This document shows positions 17,595 to 26,041 of a stretch of DNA of 64,000 nt, piece after piece (the first letter of the stretch is position 1; each line of letters starts with the position of its first letter). The translations under genes and the position numbers were made by a program. The stretch spans positions 18,683-82,682 of the forward strand of contig CANLVH010000013.1 in NCBI GenBank assembly GCA_947494545.1, given 5' to 3'. The notes under the pieces are model-generated. The model ran no database searches, was not told the DNA's origin, and worked only from the letters and a program-made list of their open reading frames with translations. The stretch comes from an uncultured Mesonia sp. GTDB lineage: Bacteria; Bacteroidota; Bacteroidia; Flavobacteriales; Flavobacteriaceae.

Positions 17595-18833
17595 TTGAAT
17601 TTCGAATTTTTTATAGCAAAGCGCTTAATCAGCACAAAAGATTATAAAAGTAGTATTTCCGCACCAATAATAAAAATTGCGGTAAGTGCAATTGCCATTG
17701 GGGTAATTATGATGTTGGTTTCTGTGGCAACGGGCGTTGGGTTGCAGCAAAAAATACGCGATAAAATTGCGGCTTTTAACGGGCATATTACCATTGGTAA
17801 CTTAGACAATAATAACTCGCAAGTCTCAATGGTGCCAATTTCTACCAATCAAGAATTCTATCCACAGTTTAATTCGGTAAAAGGTATAGAACACATACAA
17901 GCGGTTGCCACAAAATACGGTATAATTCGTACCGAAACAGATTTTGAAGGTATTGTGGTAAAAGGCGTCGGGACAGATTATAGATGGCGTTTTTTTAACG
18001 AATATCTTGTAGAAGGCCGTTTGCCGGAATTTAAGAAGGAAGGCTATAGTAAAGAAATTCTTATCTCTCAGTATTTAGCCAAGCGTCTGGGTTTTTCTTT
18101 AGAAGATCAGGTGGTTATTTATTTTATGAACAACGAGAAAGAAGAACGCCCGCGTTTAACTGCTTTTGAGGTGGTTGGTATTTTTAATTCCGGTTTCGAA
18201 GAATTTGATCAAACCTATGTTATTGCAGATATTAAGCAATTGCAACGTTTAAACAAATGGAAAAAAGACGAAGTTGGCAATTTTGAACTTTTTATTGACG
18301 ATTTTACTAAAATAGATGAAAAGGGGGGCGAAGTTTACCGCGCAATCGACTCATTTTTAGATGCAAAAACCATTCGGCAAATGTATCCTTCTATTTTTGA
18401 GTGGTTGTCGTTATTTGATTTTAATATCGGACTGATAATTGGGATAATGATTATTGTTTCGGGCATAAATATGATTACGGCGCTATTGGTTTTAATCTTA
18501 GAACGCACGCAAATGATTGGGATGCTAAAAGCTTTGGGCAGCACAGATTGGAGCGTGCGGAAAATATTTTTATACAATGCGGCATACTTGATAATAAAAG
18601 GTTTGCTTTACGGAAATGTAATAGGCTTGGGCTTGCTTTTTGCGCAAAAATACTTGAAGTTAATTCCGCTAAACCCCGAAACTTACTACGTAACCGAAGC
18701 GCCGGTTTATATAAACTGGGATTATGTTCTTCTTATTAATCTGGGTACGCTTCTACTTTGTATGTTAATGCTGCTTATTCCTTCTGTTATAATTACGAGA
18801 ATAACACCTACCAAAGCTATTAAGTTTGAGTAG
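17595..18833 (+). CDS. LolC/E-like ABC transporter permease (FtsX domain)
   Basis: 412 residues. One N-terminal membrane segment (KIAVSAIAIGVIMMLVSVATGVGL), a large MacB-type periplasmic domain, then three C-terminal membrane segments (IGLIIGIMIIVSGINMITALLVLI onward) carrying the FtsX domain with ERTQMIGMLKALGSTDWSVR. This is the LolC/LolE architecture for releasing lipoproteins from the inner membrane. The start appears to be TTG 17595: MNFEFFIAKRLIS is the conserved N-terminus and no ATG precedes the first membrane segment. No ATPase gene is adjacent, so its LolD partner is elsewhere. Confidence 0.82.
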   Translation: MNFEFFIAKRLISTKDYKSSISAPIIKIAVSAIAIGVIMMLVSVATGVGLQQKIRDKIAAFNGHITIGNLDNNNSQVSMVPISTNQEFYPQFNSVKGIEHIQAVATKYGIIRTETDFEGIVVKGVGTDYRWRFFNEYLVEGRLPEFKKEGYSKEILISQYLAKRLGFSLEDQVVIYFMNNEKEERPRLTAFEVVGIFNSGFEEFDQTYVIADIKQLQRLNKWKKDEVGNFELFIDDFTKIDEKGGEVYRAIDSFLDAKTIRQMYPSIFEWLSLFDFNIGLIIGIMIIVSGINMITALLVLILERTQMIGMLKALGSTDWSVRKIFLYNAAYLIIKGLLYGNVIGLGLLFAQKYLKLIPLNPETYYVTEAPVYINWDYVLLINLGTLLLCMLMLLIPSVIITRITPTKAIKFE

Positions 18834-18868
18834 AGTTTAATTTTTTAAGTTTAATAAGCAACTTCCAA

Positions 18869-18878
18869 TTCCGCGGAA
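18869..18878. repeat. Dispersed palindrome TTCCGCGGAA (intergenic copy)
   Basis: One of four copies in the window (others at 14841-14850, 17067-17076 and 34281-34290). It is GC-rich against an A/T-rich background and is followed by GCG in three of the copies. Confidence 0.7.
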
Positions 18879-18945
18879 GCGAAAAACATAAAGCCTTGAT
18901 AGTGAGTAGGTAATCCTATAATTTCGTTACTCTTAAATTCTTTCT

Positions 18946-18953
18946 TACCTTTG
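18946..18953 (+). promoter_or_regulatory. Candidate -7 box (TACCTTTG)
   Basis: TACCTTTG matches TAnnTTTG, 18 bases before the ATG of the PLP-dependent synthase at 18972. No clear -33 TTG; TTTCG lies at about the right distance. Confidence 0.5.
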
Positions 18954-18971
18954 CAGCCTTAAAAAAAAGAA

Positions 18972-19952
18972 ATGGACTACAAAGAAAATATATTAGAAAC
19001 CATTGGCAATACGCCTTTGGTGAAAATTAACAATTTGACCAAAGACATTCCTGCTTTGGTCTTGGCCAAATACGAAACTTTTAATCCGGGTAACTCCGTA
19101 AAAGATCGGATGGCAGTAAAAATGATTGAAGACGCAGAAAAGGAAGGAAAACTAAAACCCGGCGGAACTATTATTGAAGGAACATCCGGCAATACCGGAA
19201 TGGGCTTGGCGCTTGCAGCAATTGTAAAAGGTTACAAAATGGTTTGCGTTATCGCAGACAAGCAGAGTAAAGAAAAAATAGATATTTTACGCGCTGTTGG
19301 TAGCGAAGTAGTGGTTTGCCCAACAGATGTAGAACCGGACGATCCGCGTTCTTATTACTCTACTTCCAAACGTTTAGCGGAAGAAACACCTAATTCTTGG
19401 TATGTAAATCAGTACGATAATCTTTCTAATACAAAAGCGCATTATGAAAGCACGGGACCAGAAATCTGGAACCAAACAGATGGGAAAGTAACGCACTTTG
19501 TGGTGGGCGTTGGTACCGGCGGAACAATCTCTGGCGTAGGAAAATACTTAAAAGAGCAAAATCCAAATGTAAAAGTATGGGGAGTAGATACTTACGGAAG
19601 CGTTTTTAAAAAATACCACGAAACCGGGGAGTTTGACGAAAACGAAATCTATCCATACACCACAGAAGGAATAGGCGAAGATATTTTACCAAAAAATGTA
19701 GATTTTGACGTTATTGACGGTTTTACGAAAGTAACCGATAAAGATGCGGCCGTTTATACTAGAAAATTAGCCGAAGAAGAAGGTATGTTTTTAGGTAATT
19801 CTGCCGGCGCAGCTATAAAAGGTCTTTTACAGTTAAAAGAACATTTCTCTAAAGACGATGTGGTGGTTATCTTATTTCACGATCACGGAAGTCGTTATGT
19901 AGGAAAAATCTTTAACGATGAGTGGATGAAAGAACAAGGTTTTATAGAATAA
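18972..19952 (+). CDS. Cysteine synthase / cystathionine beta-synthase-like PLP enzyme
   Basis: 326-residue fold-type II PLP enzyme. ETIGNTPLVKINNL is at the N-terminus, SVKDR with PLP-binding Lys44, GTSGNTG at 70-76 (substrate loop) and GVGTGGTISGVGKYLK (phosphate loop). The sequence DVEPDDPRSYYSTSKRLAEE is more like cystathionine beta-synthases than CysK, but the C-terminal CBS domain is absent. It makes cysteine or cystathionine from an activated serine and a thiol or sulfide. The precise donor (O-acetylserine or serine) is unresolved, so I leave the symbol empty. Confidence 0.83.
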   Translation: MDYKENILETIGNTPLVKINNLTKDIPALVLAKYETFNPGNSVKDRMAVKMIEDAEKEGKLKPGGTIIEGTSGNTGMGLALAAIVKGYKMVCVIADKQSKEKIDILRAVGSEVVVCPTDVEPDDPRSYYSTSKRLAEETPNSWYVNQYDNLSNTKAHYESTGPEIWNQTDGKVTHFVVGVGTGGTISGVGKYLKEQNPNVKVWGVDTYGSVFKKYHETGEFDENEIYPYTTEGIGEDILPKNVDFDVIDGFTKVTDKDAAVYTRKLAEEEGMFLGNSAGAAIKGLLQLKEHFSKDDVVVILFHDHGSRYVGKIFNDEWMKEQGFIE

Positions 19953-19962
19953 AAAATAAAAG

Positions 19963-19989
19963 TCCTGCCTATGTTGCAGGATTTTTTTT
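19963..19989 (+). terminator. Rho-independent terminator
   Basis: TCCTGC pairs with GCAGGA around a short loop, followed by a run of eight T. It ends the synthase transcript upstream of the symporter gene. Confidence 0.85.
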
Positions 19990-20024
19990 GTCTTTTTTTA
20001 ATGTATAGAAACAATTATAAGTTT

Positions 20025-22124
20025 ATGAAAAATATATGGCTAATTACTACAACTTTGTTAATGCTAACAGCCATGACCAATGCGCAAGATAAAATTACAG
20101 AAGATACCGGTTTACGAGTAAGTATAGATCTTAAAAACCCTTCGCGTGAGATAAACGATGCAGTTGCCAGAGTAGAAGCAAGCGGCGGAAAACCTCCTTA
20201 CCAATATAAATGGAGCAACCAAAGTACAGCTTTAGATGCGCAAAAATCTACCGGCTTGATAGAGGGTATGCAGCATCATATACGCGTTACGGATGCAAAT
20301 GGAAATTCGGTTTCTAAAACTTTTCAAATTCCGGCAAAATCTATTACAGAAATATTTAACAGCAACGTACAACCGGCTGTAGACGTTTTGGGTGGTATTT
20401 TGTTTTGGGATCCTTTTTCTACCTTAGGAATTTACGATCCGGTAGTCTATACCAAAAAACGGCAAATTGCTATTCCTAATTGGGACGCTACCAGTAACGA
20501 AACCTATTCCTTAAAAAAATGGTTACTTCCTGAAAATGCTAATGTAGAAGAAGGCGATAAAATAGCAATAATTACCAGCGATACTGGCAAAGAAACCAAT
20601 GTTTTTTCTTCCGTAAAGGGAAAACTTTTTTATTTGGTTAAAGAAGGTCACGTAATTTATAATCCAGATAATACTAAAGATGTAATTCAGCAAGGGTCAC
20701 AAATGCTGGCAGAAATAGAGTACGATGAGCCGCAACCACTTTTACACCCTAACGGCGATATAAAAAAGAACACCATTCCGTTTATTGTAATCTGGCTTAT
20801 TTTAGGAAGTATTTTCTTTACTTTTCGTTTAGGTTTTGTAAACATTCGCGGGTTTAAACATTCTATAGAATTGGCAAAAGGAAAATATGACGACCCTACA
20901 GCGCCAGGAACCATTACGCATTTTCAAGCAATGGCAACGGCAGTTTCTGCAACCGTTGGTTTAGGAAATATTGCCGGAGTTGCCGTAGCGATATCTTTAG
21001 GTGGCGCCGGCGCTACTTTTTGGATGTTTATGGCAGGTTTCTTTGCCATGTCTTTAAAATTTGTAGAATGTACACTTGGTGTAAAATACAGATTTATTAA
21101 CAAAGAAGGCCGAATTTTTGGTGGTCCGATGAATTATCTACGTTACGGTCTAGAAAAACGTAACCTAAAAGGCTTAGGAAAATTTTTAGCCGGACTTTTT
21201 GCCGTCCTAGGCGTTGGCGCATCTTTTGGTGGCGGAAATATGTTACAATCTAACCAAGCTTTTAAAATAGTATCAGAACAATTGCCGTTTTTACAAGGTC
21301 ACGGTTTTTGGTTTGGGATAATGTTCGCAATTTTGGTAGGCGTAGTAATTATTGGCGGTATAAACAGTATTGCCCGCGTTACCGGTAGAGTAGTGCCATT
21401 TATGGCGGCCGTTTATATTATTGGTTGTCTAATAGTTATTGGCGTACATATAGAAAATATTGGGAGCGCTTTTGCTGCCATTTTTAACGGAGCGCTTTCT
21501 GCAGATGCTTTAAAAGGTGGTTTTATAGGCGTATTGATAATTGGTTTGCAGCGTGCAGCTTTCTCTAGTGAAGCCGGCGTTGGTTCTGCGGCTATTGCGC
21601 ATAGTGCTTCTAAAACCAACAATCCTATTGCAGATGGTTTTACCTCTTTGGTAGAGCCATTTATAGATACAATGGTAGTGTGTACAATGACGGCTTTGGT
21701 TCTTATTTTTTCGGGAATGCACGAAGTTAGCGGTCTTGGCGGAGTAGAGTTAACCTCAGATGCTTTTGGAAGTGTAATTTCTTGGTTCCCGGCAGTCTTG
21801 GCTTTTGCCGTCTTCTTGTTTGCTTTTTCTACCATGGTTTCTTGGTCGTATTACGGCATGCGTTCGTGGACGTATTTATTTGGGCGCAGTAAAAAATCTG
21901 AAATGATTTTTAAAGTAATGTTTTTAGTTTTTGTTGTAATAGGCGCATCGGTAAGCCTTGGCGCGGTATTGAGCTTTGCCGATATGATGATTTTAGCTAT
22001 GTCTTTCCCAAATATTATTGGTTTATACATTATGTCTTCTGAAGTAAGAAGCGATATGAAAGCTTACTGGCAAAAACTTAAAAATGGCGAATTAAAAGTG
22101 AACCCTAAATTTGCAAAAGCTTAA
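20025..22124 (+). CDS. AGCS-family Na+/alanine symporter with secreted N-terminal domains (paralogue 1)
   Basis: 699 residues from ATG 20025; an upstream in-frame ATG at 19971 is rejected because it precedes the signal peptide and crosses a terminator. Signal peptide (LITTTLLMLTAMTNAQ), then an Ig-like SprB-type repeat (VEASGGKPPYQYKWSN), then a region resembling a lipoyl/biotinyl domain (LLPENANVEEGDKIAII, then VKGKLFYLVKEGHVIYNPD and AEIEYDE). From about residue 240 comes the symporter with ATAVSATVGLGNIAGVAVAIS and about 10 membrane helices. AGCS proteins import alanine or glycine with sodium. The roughly 240-residue extension is unusual for this family. A close paralogue lies at 26042. 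Confidence 0.85.
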   Translation: MKNIWLITTTLLMLTAMTNAQDKITEDTGLRVSIDLKNPSREINDAVARVEASGGKPPYQYKWSNQSTALDAQKSTGLIEGMQHHIRVTDANGNSVSKTFQIPAKSITEIFNSNVQPAVDVLGGILFWDPFSTLGIYDPVVYTKKRQIAIPNWDATSNETYSLKKWLLPENANVEEGDKIAIITSDTGKETNVFSSVKGKLFYLVKEGHVIYNPDNTKDVIQQGSQMLAEIEYDEPQPLLHPNGDIKKNTIPFIVIWLILGSIFFTFRLGFVNIRGFKHSIELAKGKYDDPTAPGTITHFQAMATAVSATVGLGNIAGVAVAISLGGAGATFWMFMAGFFAMSLKFVECTLGVKYRFINKEGRIFGGPMNYLRYGLEKRNLKGLGKFLAGLFAVLGVGASFGGGNMLQSNQAFKIVSEQLPFLQGHGFWFGIMFAILVGVVIIGGINSIARVTGRVVPFMAAVYIIGCLIVIGVHIENIGSAFAAIFNGALSADALKGGFIGVLIIGLQRAAFSSEAGVGSAAIAHSASKTNNPIADGFTSLVEPFIDTMVVCTMTALVLIFSGMHEVSGLGGVELTSDAFGSVISWFPAVLAFAVFLFAFSTMVSWSYYGMRSWTYLFGRSKKSEMIFKVMFLVFVVIGASVSLGAVLSFADMMILAMSFPNIIGLYIMSSEVRSDMKAYWQKLKNGELKVNPKFAKA

Positions 22125-22150
22125 TAAAAGCTTTCTAACGAATTTTAAAT

Positions 22151-22209
22151 AAAACTGCTTTAAAAAGTGTTTATAATAAACTTACTTTTTAAAGCAGTTT
22201 TTGTTTTTT
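22151..22209 (+). terminator. Rho-independent terminator after symporter 1
   Basis: A long stem (AAAACTGCTTTAAAAAGT with its complement ACTTTTTAAAGCAGTTTT) is followed by T-rich sequence. One CTTTACGGAA word begins three bases downstream at 22212. Confidence 0.85.
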
Positions 22210-22255
22210 TACTTTACGGAAATAGTTTTTGAGATTTTATTCAGGAAGTTCACTT

Positions 22256-22699
22256 TTAAATTTTTAAAGTGTGAATATAAAATCTATTTTGCATAACGTC
22301 TTCTATAAAATCGGTAAACGTCATAATTTTTGTTTGTCCAATTTTTTCCAATACTAACAAATCTTTATCTCCACTAACTAAATAATCGGCACCAGAATCT
22401 AATGCTAGATTAAGCAGAAAGTTATCTTTTTTATCTCGACAAGTTTTAGTGTCAGATTTAACCTTAATCAATTCTCCATATTGATCAAAGTATTTAAGTA
22501 ATATCTCAATATCTTTTTTTGCAAAGTGTCGCTTAAATTTAGGACGCCTTACAACGTCTACAAATTCTTCTATTAATTCGTCAGAGAAAATTAAAGTTAT
22601 TTCTTTTCTTTCAATCAGACGATCAATTTGATTAAATTTTTTAGAAATGAGAAAACTAATCCAAAGATTTGTGTCCAGGATTACTTTTTTATTTCTCAT
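22256..22699 (-). CDS. PIN-domain toxin (putative toxin-antitoxin component, COG1569-like)
   Basis: 147 residues. VILDTNLWISFLISKK has the first PIN acidic residue (Asp9), SDELIEEFVDVVRRPKF carries the conserved Glu, and RDKKDNFLLNLALDSGADYLVSGDKDLL supplies the remaining Asp residues. The layout is that of the PIN family often annotated as a putative toxin of a toxin-antitoxin pair, an RNase using Mg2+. It overlaps the upstream small gene by 11 bases, consistent with a toxin-antitoxin operon. Its RNA target is unknown. Confidence 0.85.
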   Translation of the reverse strand: MRNKKVILDTNLWISFLISKKFNQIDRLIERKEITLIFSDELIEEFVDVVRRPKFKRHFAKKDIEILLKYFDQYGELIKVKSDTKTCRDKKDNFLLNLALDSGADYLVSGDKDLLVLEKIGQTKIMTFTDFIEDVMQNRFYIHTLKI

Positions 22700-22904
22700 A
22701 GCGCGACTTTCTCACTTGCTCAACTTCATTCGTTACCTCCTCAAGTGAAAGTGCATCTTCTGACTTGGTTCGTAATTTTTCTAAAAGAGTAGAGAAGTTG
22801 GATTTCGTCTTCTCCTTATTAATTTTAATCAAATTTAAGTCGGCTAAATTTTTTAATAACGTTTTTGCCTTAGGGTTTAGTATTTCAATTCGGACAATTT
22901 CCAT
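22689..22904 (-). CDS. Probable antitoxin partner of the PIN toxin
   Basis: 71 residues (MEIVRIEILNPKAKTLLKNLADLNLIKINKEK), then a charged helical C-terminus with LEEVTNEVEQVRKSRY. The N-terminal phrase ILNPKAKTLLKNLADLNLI recurs in small proteins encoded directly upstream of PIN toxins in Bacteroidota. No ribbon-helix-helix or AbrB fold is obvious. Antitoxin function is inferred from size, overlap and order. Confidence 0.72.
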   Translation of the reverse strand: MEIVRIEILNPKAKTLLKNLADLNLIKINKEKTKSNFSTLLEKLRTKSEDALSLEEVTNEVEQVRKSRYEK

Positions 22905-22932
22905 TTTTCTTATTTTTTATAAATTTAAGAAA

Positions 22933-22953
22933 ATATTCTCAATCTGAGAATAT
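22933..22953. promoter_or_regulatory. Inverted repeat upstream of the PIN toxin-antitoxin operon
   Basis: ATATTCTCA and TGAGAATAT form a perfect 9-base inverted repeat with a 3-base spacer, 28 bases upstream of the antitoxin start. It is a plausible autoregulatory operator. Confidence 0.55.
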
Positions 22954-23011
22954 CTGCCTGAAGCCTGCGAGTTTTATAATAATCTGATTTTTAAATAATG
23001 TAGATTAGACA

Positions 23012-23410
23012 TTAAAGTTTTTTAGAACGCAAAATTTTTTCGTTTCCACGGAAGAAATTCTGCTGGTGTTTATCTTTTAGCTGCACAAAATAACCCAGAC
23101 CGGCCCCCAGAAAGTAACAGAAAACATCGGCCCAATCTGCGGTATAGCGAGGGTTTATAGGTGGTAAAATAATTTCGAAATAAATGCTGTAAATCAATGT
23201 CAAACTTAGCATCATGCCAAAGCTGAGCCAGAAATTAGGTTTAACCCAACGCAGCAGAAAAAGTATGCTTCCAAATACAATTGGCATGCAGAGTAAATCC
23301 ATAAAATAAGCACGCATCCATTGCGGATAATCTATACCGTTTTGTAAACCCAATTGGTACGCGCCAACCAATACTGCGCAACCAACAAAAAACAGTTTGT
23401 AATTTCTCAT
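23012..23410 (-). CDS. Small polytopic membrane protein (VanZ-like topology)
   Basis: 132 residues from ATG 23410 (MRNYKLFFVGCAVLVG). Four hydrophobic segments are visible. The stretch YTADWADVFCYFLGAGLGYF resembles the DxxD...GxxLG end of VanZ-like proteins, and AYFMDLLCMPIVFG recurs in Bacteroidota proteins annotated as putative magnesium-citrate transporters. Neither function can be verified from sequence. It overlaps the upstream gene stop through ATGA, so the two are co-translated. Confidence 0.6.
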   Translation of the reverse strand: MRNYKLFFVGCAVLVGAYQLGLQNGIDYPQWMRAYFMDLLCMPIVFGSILFLLRWVKPNFWLSFGMMLSLTLIYSIYFEIILPPINPRYTADWADVFCYFLGAGLGYFVQLKDKHQQNFFRGNEKILRSKKL

Positions 23411-23589
23411 ATCAACAAAAAAGAAATTAACCAAGCAATAAAGCCGCCAATGGCCAAAGCTGCTACCCATAGGTAATAACCAACATTGCCAAAGAAGCGT
23501 AAAAATGCATTTTCACTTTGTCGCCAATTTTTTTTAGGCTGACTTTTTTTTGTTTCTGCTTTAGGCTTTTCGTCTTTCTCTTTCTGCAT
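23407..23589 (-). CDS. Small single-span membrane protein of unknown function
   Basis: 60 residues from ATG 23589 (a GTG two codons earlier is possible). A Lys/Glu/Gln-rich N-terminus (MQKEKDEKPKAETKKSQ) is followed by NAFLRFFGNVGYYLWVAALAIGGFIAWL, one or two membrane spans. It is translationally coupled to the following membrane protein. I do not recognise the family. Confidence 0.6.
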   Translation of the reverse strand: MQKEKDEKPKAETKKSQPKKNWRQSENAFLRFFGNVGYYLWVAALAIGGFIAWLISFLLI

Positions 23590-23638
23590 TCTCACCGCTT
23601 ATTTAAAACCTTAAACATACTAATTTTTAATGAATTTT

Positions 23639-23695
23639 TTTTCGGTAAACCGAAAATTAAAACTTTTAAAAAATTCGTTTATCTTTAAAGATAAA
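23639..23695. promoter_or_regulatory. Two perfect palindromes upstream of the SGNH gene
   Basis: TTTTCGGT-AA-ACCGAAAA (23639-23656) and TTTATCTTTAAAGATAAA (23678-23695) lie within 65 bases of the ATG at 23704, the second only 8 bases before it. Both could be operator sites; no known regulator motif is recognised. Confidence 0.5.
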
Positions 23696-23703
23696 TTTAT
23701 GAT

Positions 23704-24381
23704 ATGCAGCAACTTTCCTTTATTTTTATTCTAAGTATTTGTTTTGGGTTAACAAATTTACAAAGTCAGGAAAAGCAAAATTTGCGTTATTTAGCCTTAG
23801 GCGATTCGTATACTATTGGTGAAAAGGTAGAACATAAAAATCGTTGGCCGGTACAATTGACGAAAGCCTTGAATAAGGCAGAAATAGAAGTGCAAGAAAC
23901 ACTTATAATAGCCCAAACCGGATGGCGAACAGACGATTTATTAAAAGCAATCGAAAAAAATTCCGTAAAGGGAAAATTTGATTTGGTTTCTCTGTTAATC
24001 GGTGTTAACAATCAGTACCAAGACAAAGAAATTTCGCAGTATAAAGAAGAATTTGAAAGCTTAGTTAAAGAAGCTATTGCCAAAAGTAAAACCGGAGCAA
24101 AAGGCGTTTTTGTAGTGAGTATTCCAGATTATGGTGTTACGCCATTTGTTAAAAAAGAGCGCGATAAAATCCGTAAAGAAATAAAAAACTACAACCGTAT
24201 AGCGCGTAAAATAAGTAAGAAATTTAAGGTTGCTTTTATAAATATTACACCAATTTCGGTAAAAGCTAAAAGAGATAAAAGTTTACTTGCCGAAGATAAT
24301 CTACATCCAAGCGCAAAAATGTATGCGCAATGGGTAAAAAAAATAAAACCGGTGGTGGTAAAAATGTGTAAAAAGCTATGA
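23704..24381 (+). CDS. SGNH/GDSL hydrolase, exported
   Basis: 225 residues with a signal peptide (LSFIFILSICFGLTNLQSQ). YLALGDSYTIGE is block I with the nucleophile Ser, FDLVSLLIGVNNQYQD is block III, and DNLHPSAKMYAQW is block V with the catalytic Asp and His. Fold and catalytic triad indicate an esterase or acyl-hydrolase acting in the periplasm or outside the cell. Substrate unknown. Its stop overlaps the next gene (ATGA). Confidence 0.85.
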   Translation: MQQLSFIFILSICFGLTNLQSQEKQNLRYLALGDSYTIGEKVEHKNRWPVQLTKALNKAEIEVQETLIIAQTGWRTDDLLKAIEKNSVKGKFDLVSLLIGVNNQYQDKEISQYKEEFESLVKEAIAKSKTGAKGVFVVSIPDYGVTPFVKKERDKIRKEIKNYNRIARKISKKFKVAFINITPISVKAKRDKSLLAEDNLHPSAKMYAQWVKKIKPVVVKMCKKL

Positions 24382-25655
24382 AAGAAGATTTTTTACATTA
24401 CGTATGGAAGTTTAAAAAATTCGATTTTTTAAATGCAAAAACTACTACGGGAGAGGCAATTCGGGTTATAAATTTTGGAATGCATAATCAACAAGCCGGC
24501 GGTCCGGATTTTTTTAATGCCAAGATTGAAATTGGTTCGCAACTTTGGGCCGGAAATGTAGAAATACATCTCAAAGCAAGTGATTGGTACGCGCATTATC
24601 ACGAAACAGATGCAAAATATGATAATGTAATTTTACATGTGGTTTGGGAAGAAGATGTAGCGGTTTTTAGAAAAGATGAAACGCCAATTCCTTGTTTAGA
24701 GTTAAATGCTTTGGTAGAGAAAAATGCGATAAATAATTATCAAAAATTACTGTCTGGAAAACCACAATACATCAATTGCGAAAACGATTTTTCTACGATA
24801 GATGATTTTTTACTGAATAATTGGATAGAGCGTTTATACGTTGAACGATTAGAAATAAAACACGAATTTATTGCTAAGTTATTGGAGAAAACGCGCAATA
24901 ATTGGGAAGCGGTTTTATTTTTAAGCCTCGCCAAAAATTTTGGTTTAAATAAAAACGGAAACACCTTTTTGCAGGTGGCAGAAAGTATCCCTATACAAGT
25001 GGTACAAAAAATAAAATTGGCAGAAAGTTTAGAAGCTTTATTAATGGGGCAAGCGGGAATGTTAGACCAAGAAATAGAAGATGCTTATTTTCAAAAATTA
25101 CAAAAAGACTATTTCTATCTTCGGCATAAATACCAATTAAGAGCGCCACTTGGTTTTGGGGTGCAATATTTTAGGTTACGACCGCATAATTTCCCTACTA
25201 TTCGTTTATCGCAATTGGCACATTTGTATGTTAGTACGCCTAATTTATTCAGTAAAATAAAAGAAACCTCTAACAAAAAAGATTTATACCGGCTTTTAAA
25301 TTGTACAGCCGGAGAATACTGGCAAACGCATTATTCTTTTGCAACGCCCGGTAAGAAAAGTAAAAAAGCTTTAAGCCAAAAATTTAAAGATTTACTAATA
25401 ATAAATACTATAGTGCCAATTTTATTTTCTTATTACCAAAGCTTAGGAAAAAGCGCTCCCGAGCATCTTTTTGGTTGGATGCGTGATTTGCCGACAGAAC
25501 AAAATGCGGTAGTACAAAAATTTAATACAATTAGACCAAAAACCGCAACTAATGCAATGGCTTCGCAAGCAATTTTACATTTAAAAAATAATTACTGCAA
25601 TAAAAATCGCTGTTTGCATTGTGCAGTGGGTTTAAATTTGCTGAAAAGAAAATAG
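24378..25655 (+). CDS. DUF2851 family protein
   Basis: 425 residues. MKEDFLHYVWKFKKFDFLN, then GMHNQQAGGPDFFNAKIEIG and WAGNVEIHLKASDWYAHYHETDAKYDNVILHVVWEED are the diagnostic N-terminal signatures of DUF2851, common in Bacteroidota. The C-terminus has CNKNRCLHCAVG, a small Cys cluster that may bind metal. No signal peptide; cytoplasmic. Function unknown. It is co-translated with the SGNH hydrolase by ATGA overlap. Confidence 0.85.
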   Translation: MKEDFLHYVWKFKKFDFLNAKTTTGEAIRVINFGMHNQQAGGPDFFNAKIEIGSQLWAGNVEIHLKASDWYAHYHETDAKYDNVILHVVWEEDVAVFRKDETPIPCLELNALVEKNAINNYQKLLSGKPQYINCENDFSTIDDFLLNNWIERLYVERLEIKHEFIAKLLEKTRNNWEAVLFLSLAKNFGLNKNGNTFLQVAESIPIQVVQKIKLAESLEALLMGQAGMLDQEIEDAYFQKLQKDYFYLRHKYQLRAPLGFGVQYFRLRPHNFPTIRLSQLAHLYVSTPNLFSKIKETSNKKDLYRLLNCTAGEYWQTHYSFATPGKKSKKALSQKFKDLLIINTIVPILFSYYQSLGKSAPEHLFGWMRDLPTEQNAVVQKFNTIRPKTATNAMASQAILHLKNNYCNKNRCLHCAVGLNLLKRK

Positions 25656-25670
25656 AATTACGTAGTTTTG
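25637..25670 (+). promoter_or_regulatory. Promoter TTTG-N22-TAGTTTTG four bases before an ATG
   Basis: TTTG at 25637-25640 and TAGTTTTG at 25663-25670 match both Bacteroidota promoter elements. Only four bases separate the -7 box from ATG 25675, predicting a leaderless mRNA. The promoter lies at the 3' end of the DUF2851 gene. Confidence 0.65.
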
Positions 25671-25674
25671 TGTT

Positions 25675-25905
25675 ATGGCAAATTTAATGTACAGAATACG
25701 TTATTATTTTGAGCGCAATGGTTTTTACGTAAGTTCTAGATTAGCAGATAGAATTGGTATGCGCGTAAAAAGTGTTCGTTTGTTTTTTATCTACCTTTCT
25801 TTTGCCACTCTGGGAATTGGTTTTGCTTTTTACCTCACGTTGGCATTTTGGTTGAGGTTGAAAGACTTAGTTTACACCAAAAGAACATCTGTTTTTGATT
25901 TGTAA
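25675..25905 (+). CDS. PspC-domain membrane protein
   Basis: 76 residues. RNGFYVSSRLADRIGMRVKSVRLFFIYLSFATLGIGFAFYLTLAFWL is the PspC domain: a short helical region followed by one transmembrane segment with an aromatic-rich core. PspC proteins sense or respond to envelope stress, often with a partner regulator. No other psp gene is nearby. It has its own promoter within the preceding gene's end. Confidence 0.82.
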   Translation: MANLMYRIRYYFERNGFYVSSRLADRIGMRVKSVRLFFIYLSFATLGIGFAFYLTLAFWLRLKDLVYTKRTSVFDL

Positions 25906-26041
25906 GTAAATTATTTGCGTTAAAATTACGGAGCTACTTCAATTTTTAGTGTTTTATCTTTTTAAAAAGTCTTTTTTTTAGGATATTGTGCCGTTAAAAA
26001 TTTCTTAATTAGCCGTAAACTTTAAATTTCAATAACAATTT

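Noticed and set aside
19971..20024. Upstream ATG for the first symporter
   Set aside because: It lies in the terminator of the previous gene; ATG 20025 gives a normal signal peptide and a length equal to the paralogue.
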